Assembly (NCBI GenBank): GCA_964623895.1
Contig: CAZUWA010000015.1
Coordinates: 1-35,123 of the forward strand
Length of the DNA: 35,123 nucleotides
Source of the DNA: UBA11512 sp964623895
GTDB taxonomy: Bacteria; Bacillota; Clostridia; Oscillospirales; CAG-272
Direction: 5' to 3'
Of this stretch, positions 1 to 8,751 are shown piece after piece. Positions within the stretch are counted from its first letter, which is position 1; each line of letters begins with the position of its first letter. Position numbers and translations under genes: made by a program. Under the pieces are notes generated by a model. That model searched no databases and was not told where the DNA came from. It worked only from the letters and a program-made list of their open reading frames with translations.

Positions 1-25
1 CTTTGTAGAATAATCTCTCAACAAT

Positions 26-55
26 AAAAAAGACTGTCGAAAGACAGTCTTTTTT
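26..55 (+). terminator. Intrinsic terminator of an upstream gene
   Basis: A perfect 8-bp stem (AGACTGTC, 31-38, with GACAGTCT, 43-50) closes a GAAA tetraloop, with an A-run before it and a T-run after it. It would end a transcript entering from left of the window. The flanking A-run means it could also work on the other strand. It separates that unit from yqfC. Confidence 0.88.
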
Positions 56-168
56 ATCTATCTGTACTCTTTACGCCTATTGTGTATCGACTTTTTAACA
101 TCTCCCTTTTGGTAGCATACTTCTTTGCGTATTTGCATATGCTAAGCAAAAAACGGAGGAAAATTGCC

Positions 169-453
169 ATGTTAGAGAAACTGAAGGGTCGGGTTGCCGA
201 TCCGATGAGCATTTTTTATATGTCCGGCATCAGACTACGGCAGACAGAAATCAGCGTTTTGGGCAGACGGATGGTGGAAGTGGATGGGTGCAGGGGACTG
301 ACATGTTATCAAGCAGACAAGATCGCCATGAGAGTCAGCGAAGGTAGTCTGATCGTGGAGGGAGAAGGGTTGGCACTGGAGATCTATAACTGTGGACGGC
401 TGTCGATTTCCGGACTGCTGACCGCCGTACGCTTTTCGGAAAATAAGGCATGA
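169..453 (+). CDS. yqfC: YqfC family sporulation-associated protein
   Basis: A 94-residue protein matching the small YqfC family, which in spore-forming Firmicutes lies directly before yqfD and is linked to sporulation; its biochemical role is unknown. I start it at the ATG at 169 because GGAGGA (155-160) sits 8 nt upstream and the resulting length fits the family. An in-frame GTG at 82 would add 29 residues but has no ribosome binding site. The body is a run of short beta-prone segments with no membrane span. Its stop overlaps the yqfD start by ATGA, implying translational coupling. Recognition rests on both sequence style and gene order. Confidence 0.87.
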   Translation: MLEKLKGRVADPMSIFYMSGIRLRQTEISVLGRRMVEVDGCRGLTCYQADKIAMRVSEGSLIVEGEGLALEIYNCGRLSISGLLTAVRFSENKA

Positions 454-1619
454 TCGGTCGGTTTTCCACTTTTTTTGAAGGAACGGTGACTTTTTGCACC
501 CCACTTCCCGCACACATTCCGGCGGATCTGCTCTTTCGCTACGGAATCTCTGCAATAAAGCAGGAGCGACGGGCGGATGGTTTTTACTTCGTTGTTCCGG
601 CAGGTCTTCGCAAAAAAACAGAAACGGTCTTTTCCTTTTACGATGTACCCTGTAAAGTGATCGGGGAATGGGGACTGCCTTCTGTTTTCAAACGACTGAT
701 CCTGCGTCCGGGTTTGATCGTTGGTTTTTTTGCGGCACTTTTGGCGCTGTACGGTGCGATGCAATTTGTTTGGAGCATTAAGGTTACGGGTAACGATCGG
801 TTGCTATATGGGGATGTTATTGCTATTTTAAAGGAAGAAGGATTTGAAATCGGCAGCAGACACAGCAATTTTGATTTCCATAAACTGTGTAATGAGATTC
901 CGCTCAAGCATCCGGAGATCGCATGGATTTCGGTCAATATGATGGGTGCGGTCGCAGAGGTGGAGGTTTATGAGTATCAAGATGCACCTCCACCGATTTT
1001 GGACGAAAGACGGTTAGTCAACCTTGTTGCCGGACGGGAAGGTCGGATCGTCAGTTATCGGCTCTCTTCCGGACTTGCCATGGTCAGTGTTGGCGAAACG
1101 GTCGAACCGGGACAATTGTTGGTAGCGGGTTATTCTGTCGGAGAGACGGGACTTCATCCCAAAACAGCTGTGGGGGAGGTCTATGCCGAGGTCTCTGTAT
1201 ATAAAGAAGTCTTTATTCCCTTTTCATATATCGAAAAGCAATATACCGAAGAAATATTGCTTGAAAAATCAGTAAATATTTTAGAAAAATCGCTGAAATT
1301 TTTAAAAAACACTGGATTTTCTGGTACGGAGTATGATACAATAGAGGAGGAATACAGTCCGAGCGTTCTCGGTATTGCTCTGCCGCTTTTGATCAACGAA
1401 CGCTATGCACACTGCTATGTTATGAAGAACTGTATGCGTAATACGGAGGAAGCGATGCTTTTGGCAAAGCAGGAACTGAATGCGCAGTTGGATGCCCTTG
1501 GCGGACAACTGTCTTCGAATGAGTATTTTTTCTACCCAACTGACGAGGGAGTGCGCGCGGTCGTGCAGGCGCAGTGTATTTTAAACATCGCCCAACAGGC
1601 GGAAGTTGAATTGCCCTAA
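450..1619 (+). CDS. yqfD: YqfD family sporulation membrane protein
   Basis: A 389-residue protein, close to the usual length of the YqfD family (about 390-400). A cytoplasmic N-terminal part of about 85 residues is followed by one clear membrane span near residues 88-110 and a long, probably extracytoplasmic, C-terminal region. YqfD is a mother-cell sporulation protein in Bacillus whose molecular function is unsettled. It begins inside the yqfC stop codon (ATGA), as in other Firmicutes, and precedes phoH by about 65 nt. The pair suggests descent from a spore-former; it does not prove that this organism sporulates. Confidence 0.9.
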   Translation: MIGRFSTFFEGTVTFCTPLPAHIPADLLFRYGISAIKQERRADGFYFVVPAGLRKKTETVFSFYDVPCKVIGEWGLPSVFKRLILRPGLIVGFFAALLALYGAMQFVWSIKVTGNDRLLYGDVIAILKEEGFEIGSRHSNFDFHKLCNEIPLKHPEIAWISVNMMGAVAEVEVYEYQDAPPPILDERRLVNLVAGREGRIVSYRLSSGLAMVSVGETVEPGQLLVAGYSVGETGLHPKTAVGEVYAEVSVYKEVFIPFSYIEKQYTEEILLEKSVNILEKSLKFLKNTGFSGTEYDTIEEEYSPSVLGIALPLLINERYAHCYVMKNCMRNTEEAMLLAKQELNAQLDALGGQLSSNEYFFYPTDEGVRAVVQAQCILNIAQQAEVELP

Positions 1620-1684
1620 AGGGCTGTGTGAGAAGTTGTATCGTATACATATGAGGGCATGTGCCTGCCCCGAAAGGATTGCCT

Positions 1685-2707
1685 ATGGCAGAAAAACTGA
1701 TTTTATTTAATAAAAATGCGGATATTGCGACACTGTTTGGCAGTTGCGACAGCAATCTTCAGTTTCTTGAACAGGCTTTTGGCGTGCGGATCACCGATCG
1801 GACCTTCACAGACGCACCGGCGCTTGCCATTCGGGGAGAGGAGAATGCGGTCGTTCGTGCCGCAACGGCGATTGAACATCTCAAGAGCGCGATCGGACGC
1901 GGAGAGGAACTGACAGAGCAGAAACTTACCTATGTGGTCACTTCTGCGCAGAATGGTGAGGAAGAGCAACTGCTGTCTATGGCGGGCGGCGATGCGCTTT
2001 GTCTGACCGTCAAAGGCAAACCTATCAAGGCAAAGACTGCCGGACAGAAAGCGTATGCTGATGCAATTCGGAATAATACCATTGTGTTTGGCGTCGGTCC
2101 TGCCGGTACGGGCAAGACTTTTTTGGCGGTGGCGATGGCAGTTACGGCTATGCGGCGCGCAGAAGTTTCACGGATTATTCTTACCCGTCCTGCAGTGGAG
2201 GCAGGAGAGCGACTCGGATATCTGCCGGGAGACCTGCAGAGTAAGATCGATCCCTATCTGCGCCCGTTATACGATGCGCTTTTTGAAATGCTCGGACCGG
2301 AGAATTATCAGAAGCAGATGGAAAAGGGTACGATTGAAATTGCCCCTCTTGCCTATATGCGCGGACGCACGCTTGACGATTCCTTCATTATTCTCGATGA
2401 AGCGCAAAACACCACGCCGGAGCAGATGAAAATGTTTTTAACGCGTTTGGGTGTGAACAGTAAGGCTGTTATTACAGGAGATCTTACGCAGACCGACTTG
2501 CCGCGTGGGCAGAGCAGTGGACTTTTGGAAGCGGTCAAAATACTTGAAAAGGTAGATGACATCTGTATCCATCACTTCACCGAACGGGACGTGGTGCGTC
2601 ACCGACTGGTGCAGGAGATCATTTTGGCATACGAAAAATACGATAAAGCAAAAAGATCGGAGGCGCCGAAGCGCTATTCCGTCAAAGGATCGGACAAAAG
2701 AAAATGA
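1685..2707 (+). CDS. phoH: PhoH-like ATPase (YbeZ type)
   Basis: A cytoplasmic P-loop NTPase of 340 residues. Walker A is GPAGTGKT (138-145) and Walker B is FIILDE (234-239), followed by AQN as in the PhoH family. An N-terminal RNA-binding-like segment of about 110 residues precedes the ATPase. In other bacteria YbeZ/PhoH works with the YbeY endonuclease in rRNA maturation and quality control, and here it overlaps ybeY by ATGA, which fits that partnership. I chose the ATG at 1685, with AAAGGA 6 nt upstream, over the in-frame GTG at 1661, which has no site. In Bacillus a 7TM-HD (PgpH) gene lies between phoH and ybeY; it is absent here. Confidence 0.95.
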   Translation: MAEKLILFNKNADIATLFGSCDSNLQFLEQAFGVRITDRTFTDAPALAIRGEENAVVRAATAIEHLKSAIGRGEELTEQKLTYVVTSAQNGEEEQLLSMAGGDALCLTVKGKPIKAKTAGQKAYADAIRNNTIVFGVGPAGTGKTFLAVAMAVTAMRRAEVSRIILTRPAVEAGERLGYLPGDLQSKIDPYLRPLYDALFEMLGPENYQKQMEKGTIEIAPLAYMRGRTLDDSFIILDEAQNTTPEQMKMFLTRLGVNSKAVITGDLTQTDLPRGQSSGLLEAVKILEKVDDICIHHFTERDVVRHRLVQEIILAYEKYDKAKRSEAPKRYSVKGSDKRK

Positions 2708-3165
2708 AAAATATGGTTTATATCAATAATGACCAAGAGGTCATCAAAGTCACACCTGCATTGCGCGGTCTGGTCAGACGTGCGGTCAATGCCACATTAA
2801 AATATGAAGATTTTGAAAAAGAATGCGAAGTCTCGGTGACTTTCACAGACAATGAAAAGATCCATAAGCTCAATCTGGAATACCGTCAGGTCGATCATCC
2901 GACGGACGTTCTTTCCTTCCCGCTTTTCGATGAAGAATTCGATGAGGACGAGCCGTATGCGCTCGGTGATGTTGTTTTAAGCCTTGAAAAGGCGGCTTCT
3001 CAGGCGGAAGAATACGGGCATTCTTTTGAAAGAGAAGTTGCATTTTTGGTGGTACATTCGATGCTCCATCTGTTAGGATACGATCATGAGACCTCAAAAG
3101 AGGATGAAAAAGAAATGTTCTTCCGTCAGGAAGAAGTGATGAAGATGTTGAAATTGGAAAGATAA
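2704..3165 (+). CDS. ybeY: Endoribonuclease YbeY (rRNA maturation factor)
   Basis: A 153-residue single-domain metalloprotein, the normal family length. The zinc-binding signature is complete: H118, H122 and H128 in HSMLHLLGYDH. YbeY takes part in 16S rRNA 3'-end maturation and in removal of defective 70S ribosomes. The DHPTDVLSFPL block typical of the family lies near residues 65-75. The start codon overlaps the phoH stop. Era follows 9 nt later, and since Era also acts in 30S assembly the three adjacent genes form a ribosome-biogenesis module. The dgkA and cdd genes often found between ybeY and era in Bacillus are missing. Confidence 0.97.
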   Translation: MKNMVYINNDQEVIKVTPALRGLVRRAVNATLKYEDFEKECEVSVTFTDNEKIHKLNLEYRQVDHPTDVLSFPLFDEEFDEDEPYALGDVVLSLEKAASQAEEYGHSFEREVAFLVVHSMLHLLGYDHETSKEDEKEMFFRQEEVMKMLKLER

Positions 3166-3174
3166 GGACAGGAT

Positions 3175-4071
3175 ATGAAAAAGACAGGATTTGTAGCAAT
3201 CGTCGGCAGGGCCAATGTGGGGAAATCTACCCTTTTGAACGCTTTGACCGGAGAAAAGATCGCCATTGTATCAAAAAAGCCGCAAACGACCAGAAATCGC
3301 ATCACCGGGATTATTACCAAGGGGGAAACACAGTATGTTTTCATGGATACTCCCGGTATGCTCAGTTCGAAGAACAAATTGGGAGACTACATGGTCAAAA
3401 GCATTCAGTCCACTCTTGCGAGTGTGGATGCTGCTATCTTGGTAGTCGACGCCGATTATCTGCCGGGTGAAATCGAAAAGCGGATCATCGGGCGATTGAG
3501 ACAAATGGAGTTGCCCACGCTTCTTGCAATCAATAAGATCGACCGTAGCACGCCCGAAAAGGTGGCGGAATGTATCAAGGCATATGCGGAATTATATGAT
3601 TTTTCTTCTGTCGTGCCGATCTCGGCTTTAAAAAATGACGGTGTGGATATCGTGCTTGCAGAGGCGGATAAGTTTATGCATTCGGGCGGATGGTACTTCG
3701 ATGAAGATGATATGACCGAACAACCGGAACGGCAGATCGCGGCGGAATTTATCAGAGAAAAGATATTGAGATTGTTGGATGACGAAATTCCGCACGGCAC
3801 GGCGGTCGTGATCGAAGAATTCAAGGAAAAGAAGGATCTGATCTCCATCAGAGCGGAAATTTTCTGTGAAAGAGAAGCGCATAAGCGCATTTTGATCGGA
3901 AAAAAAGGAGAGATGCTCAAGAAGATCGGCTCTTACGCAAGAGAAGATCTTGAAAAATTCTTCGGTACGAGAATTTATCTTGATCTGTGGGTAAAAGTCA
4001 AGGTAAACTGGCGTGACAGCGAATTTCTCGTTGCCAATTTTGGGTACGATCAGAAGAAGATCGACGAATGA
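3175..4071 (+). CDS. era: GTPase Era (30S assembly)
   Basis: A 298-residue Era with all G motifs: G1 GRANVGKS (11-18), the switch I segment with QTTRNRI (37-43), G3 DTPG (58-61), G4 NKID (120-123) and a SAL-type G5. The C-terminal third is a KH domain with the IGKKGE loop, which binds the 3' end of 16S rRNA. Era checks 30S maturation at the membrane periphery. It starts 9 nt after ybeY and lies in the same operon. Length and motif spacing are normal and nothing is missing. Confidence 0.98.
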   Translation: MKKTGFVAIVGRANVGKSTLLNALTGEKIAIVSKKPQTTRNRITGIITKGETQYVFMDTPGMLSSKNKLGDYMVKSIQSTLASVDAAILVVDADYLPGEIEKRIIGRLRQMELPTLLAINKIDRSTPEKVAECIKAYAELYDFSSVVPISALKNDGVDIVLAEADKFMHSGGWYFDEDDMTEQPERQIAAEFIREKILRLLDDEIPHGTAVVIEEFKEKKDLISIRAEIFCEREAHKRILIGKKGEMLKKIGSYAREDLEKFFGTRIYLDLWVKVKVNWRDSEFLVANFGYDQKKIDE

Positions 4072-4101
4072 TACCCCAATAGGGGGCATGGAAAGGACCT
4101 C

Positions 4102-4863
4102 ATGGAAGAAAAAATTACCGCGCTGGTATTACGCAGTGTTGCGGTCAGTGACAACCGAAATTTATTGACAGTGCTCACGCCCGACAGGGGAAAACGCACC
4201 GTTTCGGTGCATGGCAGTAAAAAACTGACCGGAAAGAATATGCCCGCCGTACAATCTTTTTGTTTCAGCGATATGGTCTGTTCCGAGAAAAACGGGCGGC
4301 TGACTCTGAGAGAGTCGACGCTCATCGAATCTTTTTTTGAACTGCGTTGTGACCTTGAACGCTGTGCGCTCGGTTATTACATTTTGGAGCTTGCCGACGA
4401 ATGCGCAAGAGAAGAGGAGAACGAGGCGGAATTATTGTCGCTGACTCTCAACAGCTTGTACGCGCTAGCAAAGACCGATCATCCCACATCTATCATTAAG
4501 GCGGCGCATGAATTGAGACTTCTTTCGGTAGAAGGCTCTGCGCCGATGTATGATGGGTGTGCCTGTTGCGGAGAAGAACTAGGAGAAGAATACAGCTTTT
4601 GCCCCGCAGAAGGGGGGGCGGTTTGCGGAAAATGTCGAAAAAGCGGCGCGCTTTCCGGAAATTACTATCCTTTGGACAGCGCATCAAAAAAGGCGCTTGA
4701 ATATATCATGACCTGCCCACCTAAGAAGGTCTTTTCCTATCGTTTGCCGCAAAAGAGTATGGTGTATCTTTCAAAGATCGCAACGGAGAGCATCATTTAC
4801 ACCTTTGAGCGGGTATTTGAAAGTTTAAAGTTTTATCAAAGCGTCGGGAGTGACGACCAATAA
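4102..4863 (+). CDS. recO: DNA repair protein RecO
   Basis: A 253-residue RecO: an N-terminal OB-fold of about 80 residues, a helical middle, and a zinc-ribbon-like segment with C153/C156 and C175/C178. RecO loads RecA on SSB-coated single-stranded DNA together with RecR in the RecFOR pathway. GGAAAGGA lies just before the ATG. The 30-nt gap after era holds a small hairpin with a CCCC/GGGG stem (4074-4085), perhaps modulating coupling between the two genes. The era-recO order is standard in Firmicutes. Only 3 nt separate recO from mutS2; glyQ/glyS, which often follow recO in Bacillus, are not here. Confidence 0.93.
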   Translation: MEEKITALVLRSVAVSDNRNLLTVLTPDRGKRTVSVHGSKKLTGKNMPAVQSFCFSDMVCSEKNGRLTLRESTLIESFFELRCDLERCALGYYILELADECAREEENEAELLSLTLNSLYALAKTDHPTSIIKAAHELRLLSVEGSAPMYDGCACCGEELGEEYSFCPAEGGAVCGKCRKSGALSGNYYPLDSASKKALEYIMTCPPKKVFSYRLPQKSMVYLSKIATESIIYTFERVFESLKFYQSVGSDDQ

Positions 4864-4866
4864 GTT

Positions 4867-7230
4867 ATGAAAAATTTTGACAAAGCATCAAAAACACTGG
4901 AATTCGACAAGATCCTTTCCCTTCTTTCGGAATGTGCTTTGACCGAAGGCGCAAAAAAGAAGGCGCTAGCAGTGATGCCTGAGACGGATATTAACCGTAT
5001 TCGCAGAAAATTAAGGGAAACGGAAGAAGCCAAACGCTTGGCAGGCGTCAAGGGTGCTCCCTCTTTTTACGGCGTTATTGATATTTCCGATTTTGTGGAG
5101 CGTGCGGAAAAGGGGGCGCGGTTGAACACGACCGAATTGCTTGAGTGTGCGCGCGTGTTGACTTGCGCAAGAACGCTCAAGCATTATCCGGAAGAAAATC
5201 ATGATCTTGGGCATCCGTTTTATCTGTATTTTTCTCGGTTGATGACTGAAAATGGGCTTGAACGCGCTATTACCACTTCGATCTTGGCAGAGGATCTCAT
5301 TGCTGATGAAGCTAGCACGGAATTGGCGAATATTCGCAGAAAGATTAAGACGCTAAATAACAGAATCAAGGATATCTTACAGAAGTTTGTCACCGGAAAT
5401 CACTATCAAAAATATTTACAGGAAAACATCATTACCGAGCGGCAAGGACGGTATGTTATTCCCGTCAAGGCGGAATACCGTAACGAGATTAACGGTTTGG
5501 TGCATGATATTTCCGCCTCCGGCGCGACCTGTTTTATTGAGCCTGCGGCGGTCGTTGCCGCAAATAATGAGTTGCGCCTTTTAGAACGCGATGAGGAGCG
5601 GGAGATCGACAAGATCCTCTACGCCCTTTCCACACGCGTTGCCGAAGCATCGGGTGTTTTGTCAACTGACTATTATAATATTACCGAGATTGCGCTTGTT
5701 TTTGCGCGTGCGGAACTGTCTTATCGAATGAACGGCGGCATTCCGGAGGTGACAGAAGATAAAAAATTGCGTATTTTAAAGGCGCGGCATCCGTTGCTCG
5801 ACAAAAAGAAAGTCGTGCCGACCGACATTTATCTCGGTGGAGAATTTGATACACTGGTCATCACCGGCCCCAATACCGGTGGCAAAACGGTATCACTTAA
5901 GACCTTAGGGCTTTTGACGATGATGACGCAGGCGGGGTTGCATCCCCCTTGCTCCTCTATGTCTGTCTTTACCGTTTTCGAGGATATTTATTCGGATATC
6001 GGGGACGAGCAGTCGATCGAACAGTCGCTGTCTACCTTCTCGGCCCATATGAAGAATATCGTTTCGATCACGCGGTCGGTGGGGGAGCGTTCGCTTGTTT
6101 TATTTGATGAATTGGGCGCAGGAACAGACCCGATCGAGGGCGCCGCGCTTGCTATGGCGATTCTTGAAAATGTACGAAAAAAGGGGGGGCTTTGTGCCGC
6201 TACTACCCACTATGCCGAACTGAAGGCATATGCGCTTGAAACGGATGGGGTGTGCAACGCATCCTGTGAATTCGACATTACCACGCTTGCACCCACCTAC
6301 CATCTCATCATCGGTGCGCCCGGAAAATCGAATGCTTTTGCCATTTCAGAAAAATTGGGACTTTCTCCGGAAATCGTTGAGCACGCCAGATCTTTGGTCT
6401 CTTCCGACAGCAGAAAATTTGAAATGGTGATTGAAAAACTGGAAGAAGCGCGGATGATGGCGGAGCGAACCCTTGAGGAAACACAAAAGGAAAAAGAGAC
6501 GTTCGAAGCTTTTAAAAAGAAGGAAGAAGAACGTATTGGGCAGGCATCCGCGGAAGCGGAAAAGATGCTGGAACGCGCAAAAACAGAGGCGACGAGTATT
6601 TTAAAATCTGCCAAAGTGACCAGTGAATACGTGATTAAGCGTGCCGAGACTGCCAAGAAAGCAGCAGAACTCGGAGAGGCGAAGAGAGAGATCCGCAGAG
6701 CGTTAGAGGAAACGGACGACAAGATCAATCCCGTCGAAGAGAAAGGCCCGGAGGAGGGATATGTCTTGCCTCGCCCGCTAAAGAAGGGGGACGTCGTCTT
6801 TACCTACACTCTCGGCAAGGAAGGCGTCCTGGAAGAGGAACCGGACAAAAACGGAAATGTACGCTTGCTTGTGGGACAGATGCATTTCAAATCCAAGGTC
6901 AAGGATCTGAAACTGCTCGACAAGAGCGAAAAAAAGGAAGCAAAGTCTACTTTTGCTACCCCGACAGGGATCAAAGCACGGTTTTCGCCGGAGATTGACC
7001 TGCGTGGAGAACTGGGAGATGACGCTTGGTTCATGTTAGACAAATATCTTGACAGTGCGATGGTCGCGCGCGTCAGCCCCGTCCGTGTTATTCATGGCAA
7101 GGGAACGGGGGCGCTACGCAAGAGGCTGTGGACAGAATTAAAGGGCGACAGACGTGTTGCCGATTTTCGTTCCGCAGGTTATGGAGAAGGTGACACGGGT
7201 GTTACTGTCATTGAACTCAAACTGAAATAA
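4867..7230 (+). CDS. mutS2: MutS2 / RqcU ATPase-nuclease
   Basis: A 787-residue MutS2. The ABC-type ATPase has Walker A GPNTGGKT (334-341) and Walker B LVLFDE (410-415) followed by LGAGTDP. A charged coiled coil spans about 510-625. The C-terminal Smr nuclease domain begins at DLRG (711-714) and contains HGKGTG from H743. MutS2 was long viewed as an anti-recombination factor. In Bacillus it is now known to split collided ribosomes (name RqcU), feeding ribosome quality control. Both ideas suit a neighbourhood of recO, era and ybeY. The ATG lies 3 nt after the recO stop, with a GGGAG site inside the recO end at somewhat long spacing. Confidence 0.97.
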   Translation: MKNFDKASKTLEFDKILSLLSECALTEGAKKKALAVMPETDINRIRRKLRETEEAKRLAGVKGAPSFYGVIDISDFVERAEKGARLNTTELLECARVLTCARTLKHYPEENHDLGHPFYLYFSRLMTENGLERAITTSILAEDLIADEASTELANIRRKIKTLNNRIKDILQKFVTGNHYQKYLQENIITERQGRYVIPVKAEYRNEINGLVHDISASGATCFIEPAAVVAANNELRLLERDEEREIDKILYALSTRVAEASGVLSTDYYNITEIALVFARAELSYRMNGGIPEVTEDKKLRILKARHPLLDKKKVVPTDIYLGGEFDTLVITGPNTGGKTVSLKTLGLLTMMTQAGLHPPCSSMSVFTVFEDIYSDIGDEQSIEQSLSTFSAHMKNIVSITRSVGERSLVLFDELGAGTDPIEGAALAMAILENVRKKGGLCAATTHYAELKAYALETDGVCNASCEFDITTLAPTYHLIIGAPGKSNAFAISEKLGLSPEIVEHARSLVSSDSRKFEMVIEKLEEARMMAERTLEETQKEKETFEAFKKKEEERIGQASAEAEKMLERAKTEATSILKSAKVTSEYVIKRAETAKKAAELGEAKREIRRALEETDDKINPVEEKGPEEGYVLPRPLKKGDVVFTYTLGKEGVLEEEPDKNGNVRLLVGQMHFKSKVKDLKLLDKSEKKEAKSTFATPTGIKARFSPEIDLRGELGDDAWFMLDKYLDSAMVARVSPVRVIHGKGTGALRKRLWTELKGDRRVADFRSAGYGEGDTGVTVIELKLK

Positions 7231-7243
7231 GGGGGTCAGGAAG

Positions 7244-7459
7244 ATGTTTCTTTTTAAAAAAAAGAATTCCGACGAGGAAGAATGTCGCTGTGAACTTTGC
7301 GAATTTGCGCAGATCCTCTCGCAAGATAGGGTGTATTGCGAAAAAAAGAAGAAAGAAAAGGAAGCGGAGGAGAGCTGTTCTTTCTTTGTCCTCGATCTTT
7401 TGAAGAAAAGACCGACGCCTGCTCCGGTTTTCAGGGGCTTCGATCCGGAGGATATTTAA
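7244..7459 (+). CDS. Small cysteine-rich protein, function unknown
   Basis: A 71-residue protein that I do not assign to a named family. It has five cysteines (C14, C16, C19, C32, C45), a strongly charged Lys/Glu middle and an acidic C-terminus ending FDPEDI. C16-x2-C19 together with C32 and C45 could bind zinc or an iron-sulfur cluster; this is inference. It starts 13 nt after mutS2 behind an AGGAAG site, and a strong terminator follows 3 nt after its stop, so it is the last gene of the operon. There is no signal peptide or membrane span. The ribosome binding site, position and patterned cysteines argue that it is real. Confidence 0.82.
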   Translation: MFLFKKKNSDEEECRCELCEFAQILSQDRVYCEKKKKEKEAEESCSFFVLDLLKKRPTPAPVFRGFDPEDI

Positions 7460-7462
7460 ATT

Positions 7463-7502
7463 AAAAAATCAGGTGCAATCGCGATATGCACCTGATTTTT
7501 TT
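7463..7502 (+). terminator. Bidirectional terminator between convergent operons
   Basis: A perfect 15-bp stem, with A-run and T-run flanks built into it (core TCAGGTGCA with TGCACCTGA), closes a 9-nt loop at 7478-7486. It follows the small cysteine protein on the plus strand and the last membrane-protein gene on the minus strand, so it should serve both. Confidence 0.93.
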
Positions 7503-7510
7503 GATAATTA

Positions 7511-8056
7511 TTATGTTTCTTCTGTTTTCTCGTTGTGGATCTCTTCTGCCGTTCCTTCTATGGGTGCATTGGGATCGGTGACCTTTGGATATTGATCGGA
7601 GAATGCAAAGACGGCGAACAAGACAGCTACCGCGATGTCAAAGAAAATGCTGAGGATCAGCATCCACACGGCATTGTCCTTGCCTGCCATGAACTTGAAG
7701 ATCTTATAGTAGGCAAAATAGGTCGGCACGGAAAGAACTATTTTTACAAGACCGCACGGGAGGGCAACGATGAGGCAAATGAGCCACCCAATATAGGGAA
7801 TAAAGGCGGCGAAGAAAGAAGAGATCGAGATCAGGCAAGTAAGAATGCCGGAAATGATCTCACACCAAAGAAGGATCTTCGACCATTTGTGTTTCTTTTC
7901 GGTGTTACAGACCTCATCGCTCTTTTCAGCGATCTTACCGATCAGGTAATATCTGGCAAACGGAATAAAGCCGAGCCAGCTGTTTTCAATGTTTAATTTT
8001 TCTGCGATTTTCATTAGTGAAAATCCGATCAAAATATAGATTGCAAGCGAAACCAT
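7511..8056 (-). CDS. Membrane protein, paralogue C of tandem triplet
   Basis: A 181-residue integral membrane protein, third and last gene of a minus-strand operon. It begins with a hydrophobic helix, then a motif shared with its two upstream neighbours: KIAEK-x4-ENSWLGFIPFA, then YLIGKIAEK and a lysine-rich loop ending KWSKILL. Three further hydrophobic segments follow, with a YKIFKFMAGK motif before the last span and an acidic tail. GAGGAG lies about 10 nt before the ATG. The function is unknown. The pattern looks like a loosely conserved Firmicute membrane family, possibly envelope-associated. It is the shortest of the three because its N-terminal hydrophobic region is reduced. Confidence 0.85.
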   Translation of the reverse strand: MVSLAIYILIGFSLMKIAEKLNIENSWLGFIPFARYYLIGKIAEKSDEVCNTEKKHKWSKILLWCEIISGILTCLISISSFFAAFIPYIGWLICLIVALPCGLVKIVLSVPTYFAYYKIFKFMAGKDNAVWMLILSIFFDIAVAVLFAVFAFSDQYPKVTDPNAPIEGTAEEIHNEKTEET

Positions 8057-8081
8057 GGCGCTTTTTCTCCTCTGTTTGTTA

Positions 8082-8732
8082 TTATTCGGAAATGTTTTCC
8101 GGAACCATTCGATCCGCCGAAGGCGTATCGGGTTTTGGGGCTATTGGGAATTTCTTTGAGAAAGCCAAAACCAACAGGATTACGATTTCTGCGATGGGAG
8201 GGAACAGAATCGTAAGAAGCAACATCCACCACGCATTTTCTTTTGCCATGACATGGTAGACTTTGTAGGAGCAGATATAGCAGACGATCAAAAGGGCAAC
8301 ACAGGTCATGAGCATCACGAACACCCCGATGATCAGTGCAAGTACCGACGCAACAGGAGCTTGCTCGCTTTCGGTCGATGCAAACAGAGATGGAATGAGT
8401 ATTGCTGCGTATGTGATGATCAATTCTACGATAATGAGTATCACGGCGGCGACCTCAGAAACGGGCAGGATGACGGACCATTTTACCGACTTTTTTTCCG
8501 GATGGCAGATCTTATCGTCTTTTTCGGCAATCTTACCGATCAAATAACTGTTTGCATAAGGAATAAAGGCAAGAAAGCTGTTCTCAATACTCAGCTTTCG
8601 GGCGATCTTCATGTACGAAAGGGCAAGTAAGATATATTCGGTGATCTTGATCAGCCATTTTATCAAAAAAATGATTGCATAGATGAGGAAGAAACAAATA
8701 TAAACGGCGATTACGGCATAACTTAATTCCAT
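8082..8732 (-). CDS. Membrane protein, paralogue B of tandem triplet
   Basis: A 216-residue membrane protein, middle gene of the operon. It has a long N-terminal hydrophobic stretch (about residues 1-40), then the shared block KIARK-x4-ENSFLAFIPYA, YLIGKIAEK and KWSVILP, then three hydrophobic segments and a YKVYHVMAK motif before the last span. The last span leads into LAFSKKFP, which its upstream neighbour also has. CGGAG precedes the ATG. It starts 19 nt after gene A stops and ends 25 nt before gene C starts, so the three are almost surely cotranscribed. Function unknown; the relationship among the three is read directly from the sequences. Confidence 0.86.
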   Translation of the reverse strand: MELSYAVIAVYICFFLIYAIIFLIKWLIKITEYILLALSYMKIARKLSIENSFLAFIPYANSYLIGKIAEKDDKICHPEKKSVKWSVILPVSEVAAVILIIVELIITYAAILIPSLFASTESEQAPVASVLALIIGVFVMLMTCVALLIVCYICSYKVYHVMAKENAWWMLLLTILFPPIAEIVILLVLAFSKKFPIAPKPDTPSADRMVPENISE

Positions 8733-8751
8733 GAGCGATCTCCGTTCAAAG

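Noticed and set aside
115..122. GCATACTT resembling a sporulation sigma-E -10 before yqfC
   Set aside because: The matching -35 is poor and one short motif is not enough, although sigma-E control would suit yqfC-yqfD.
82..168. GTG start giving YqfC 29 extra residues with a hydrophobic N-terminus
   Set aside because: No ribosome binding site there, while GGAGGA is ideally placed before the ATG at 169 and the shorter protein fits the family length.
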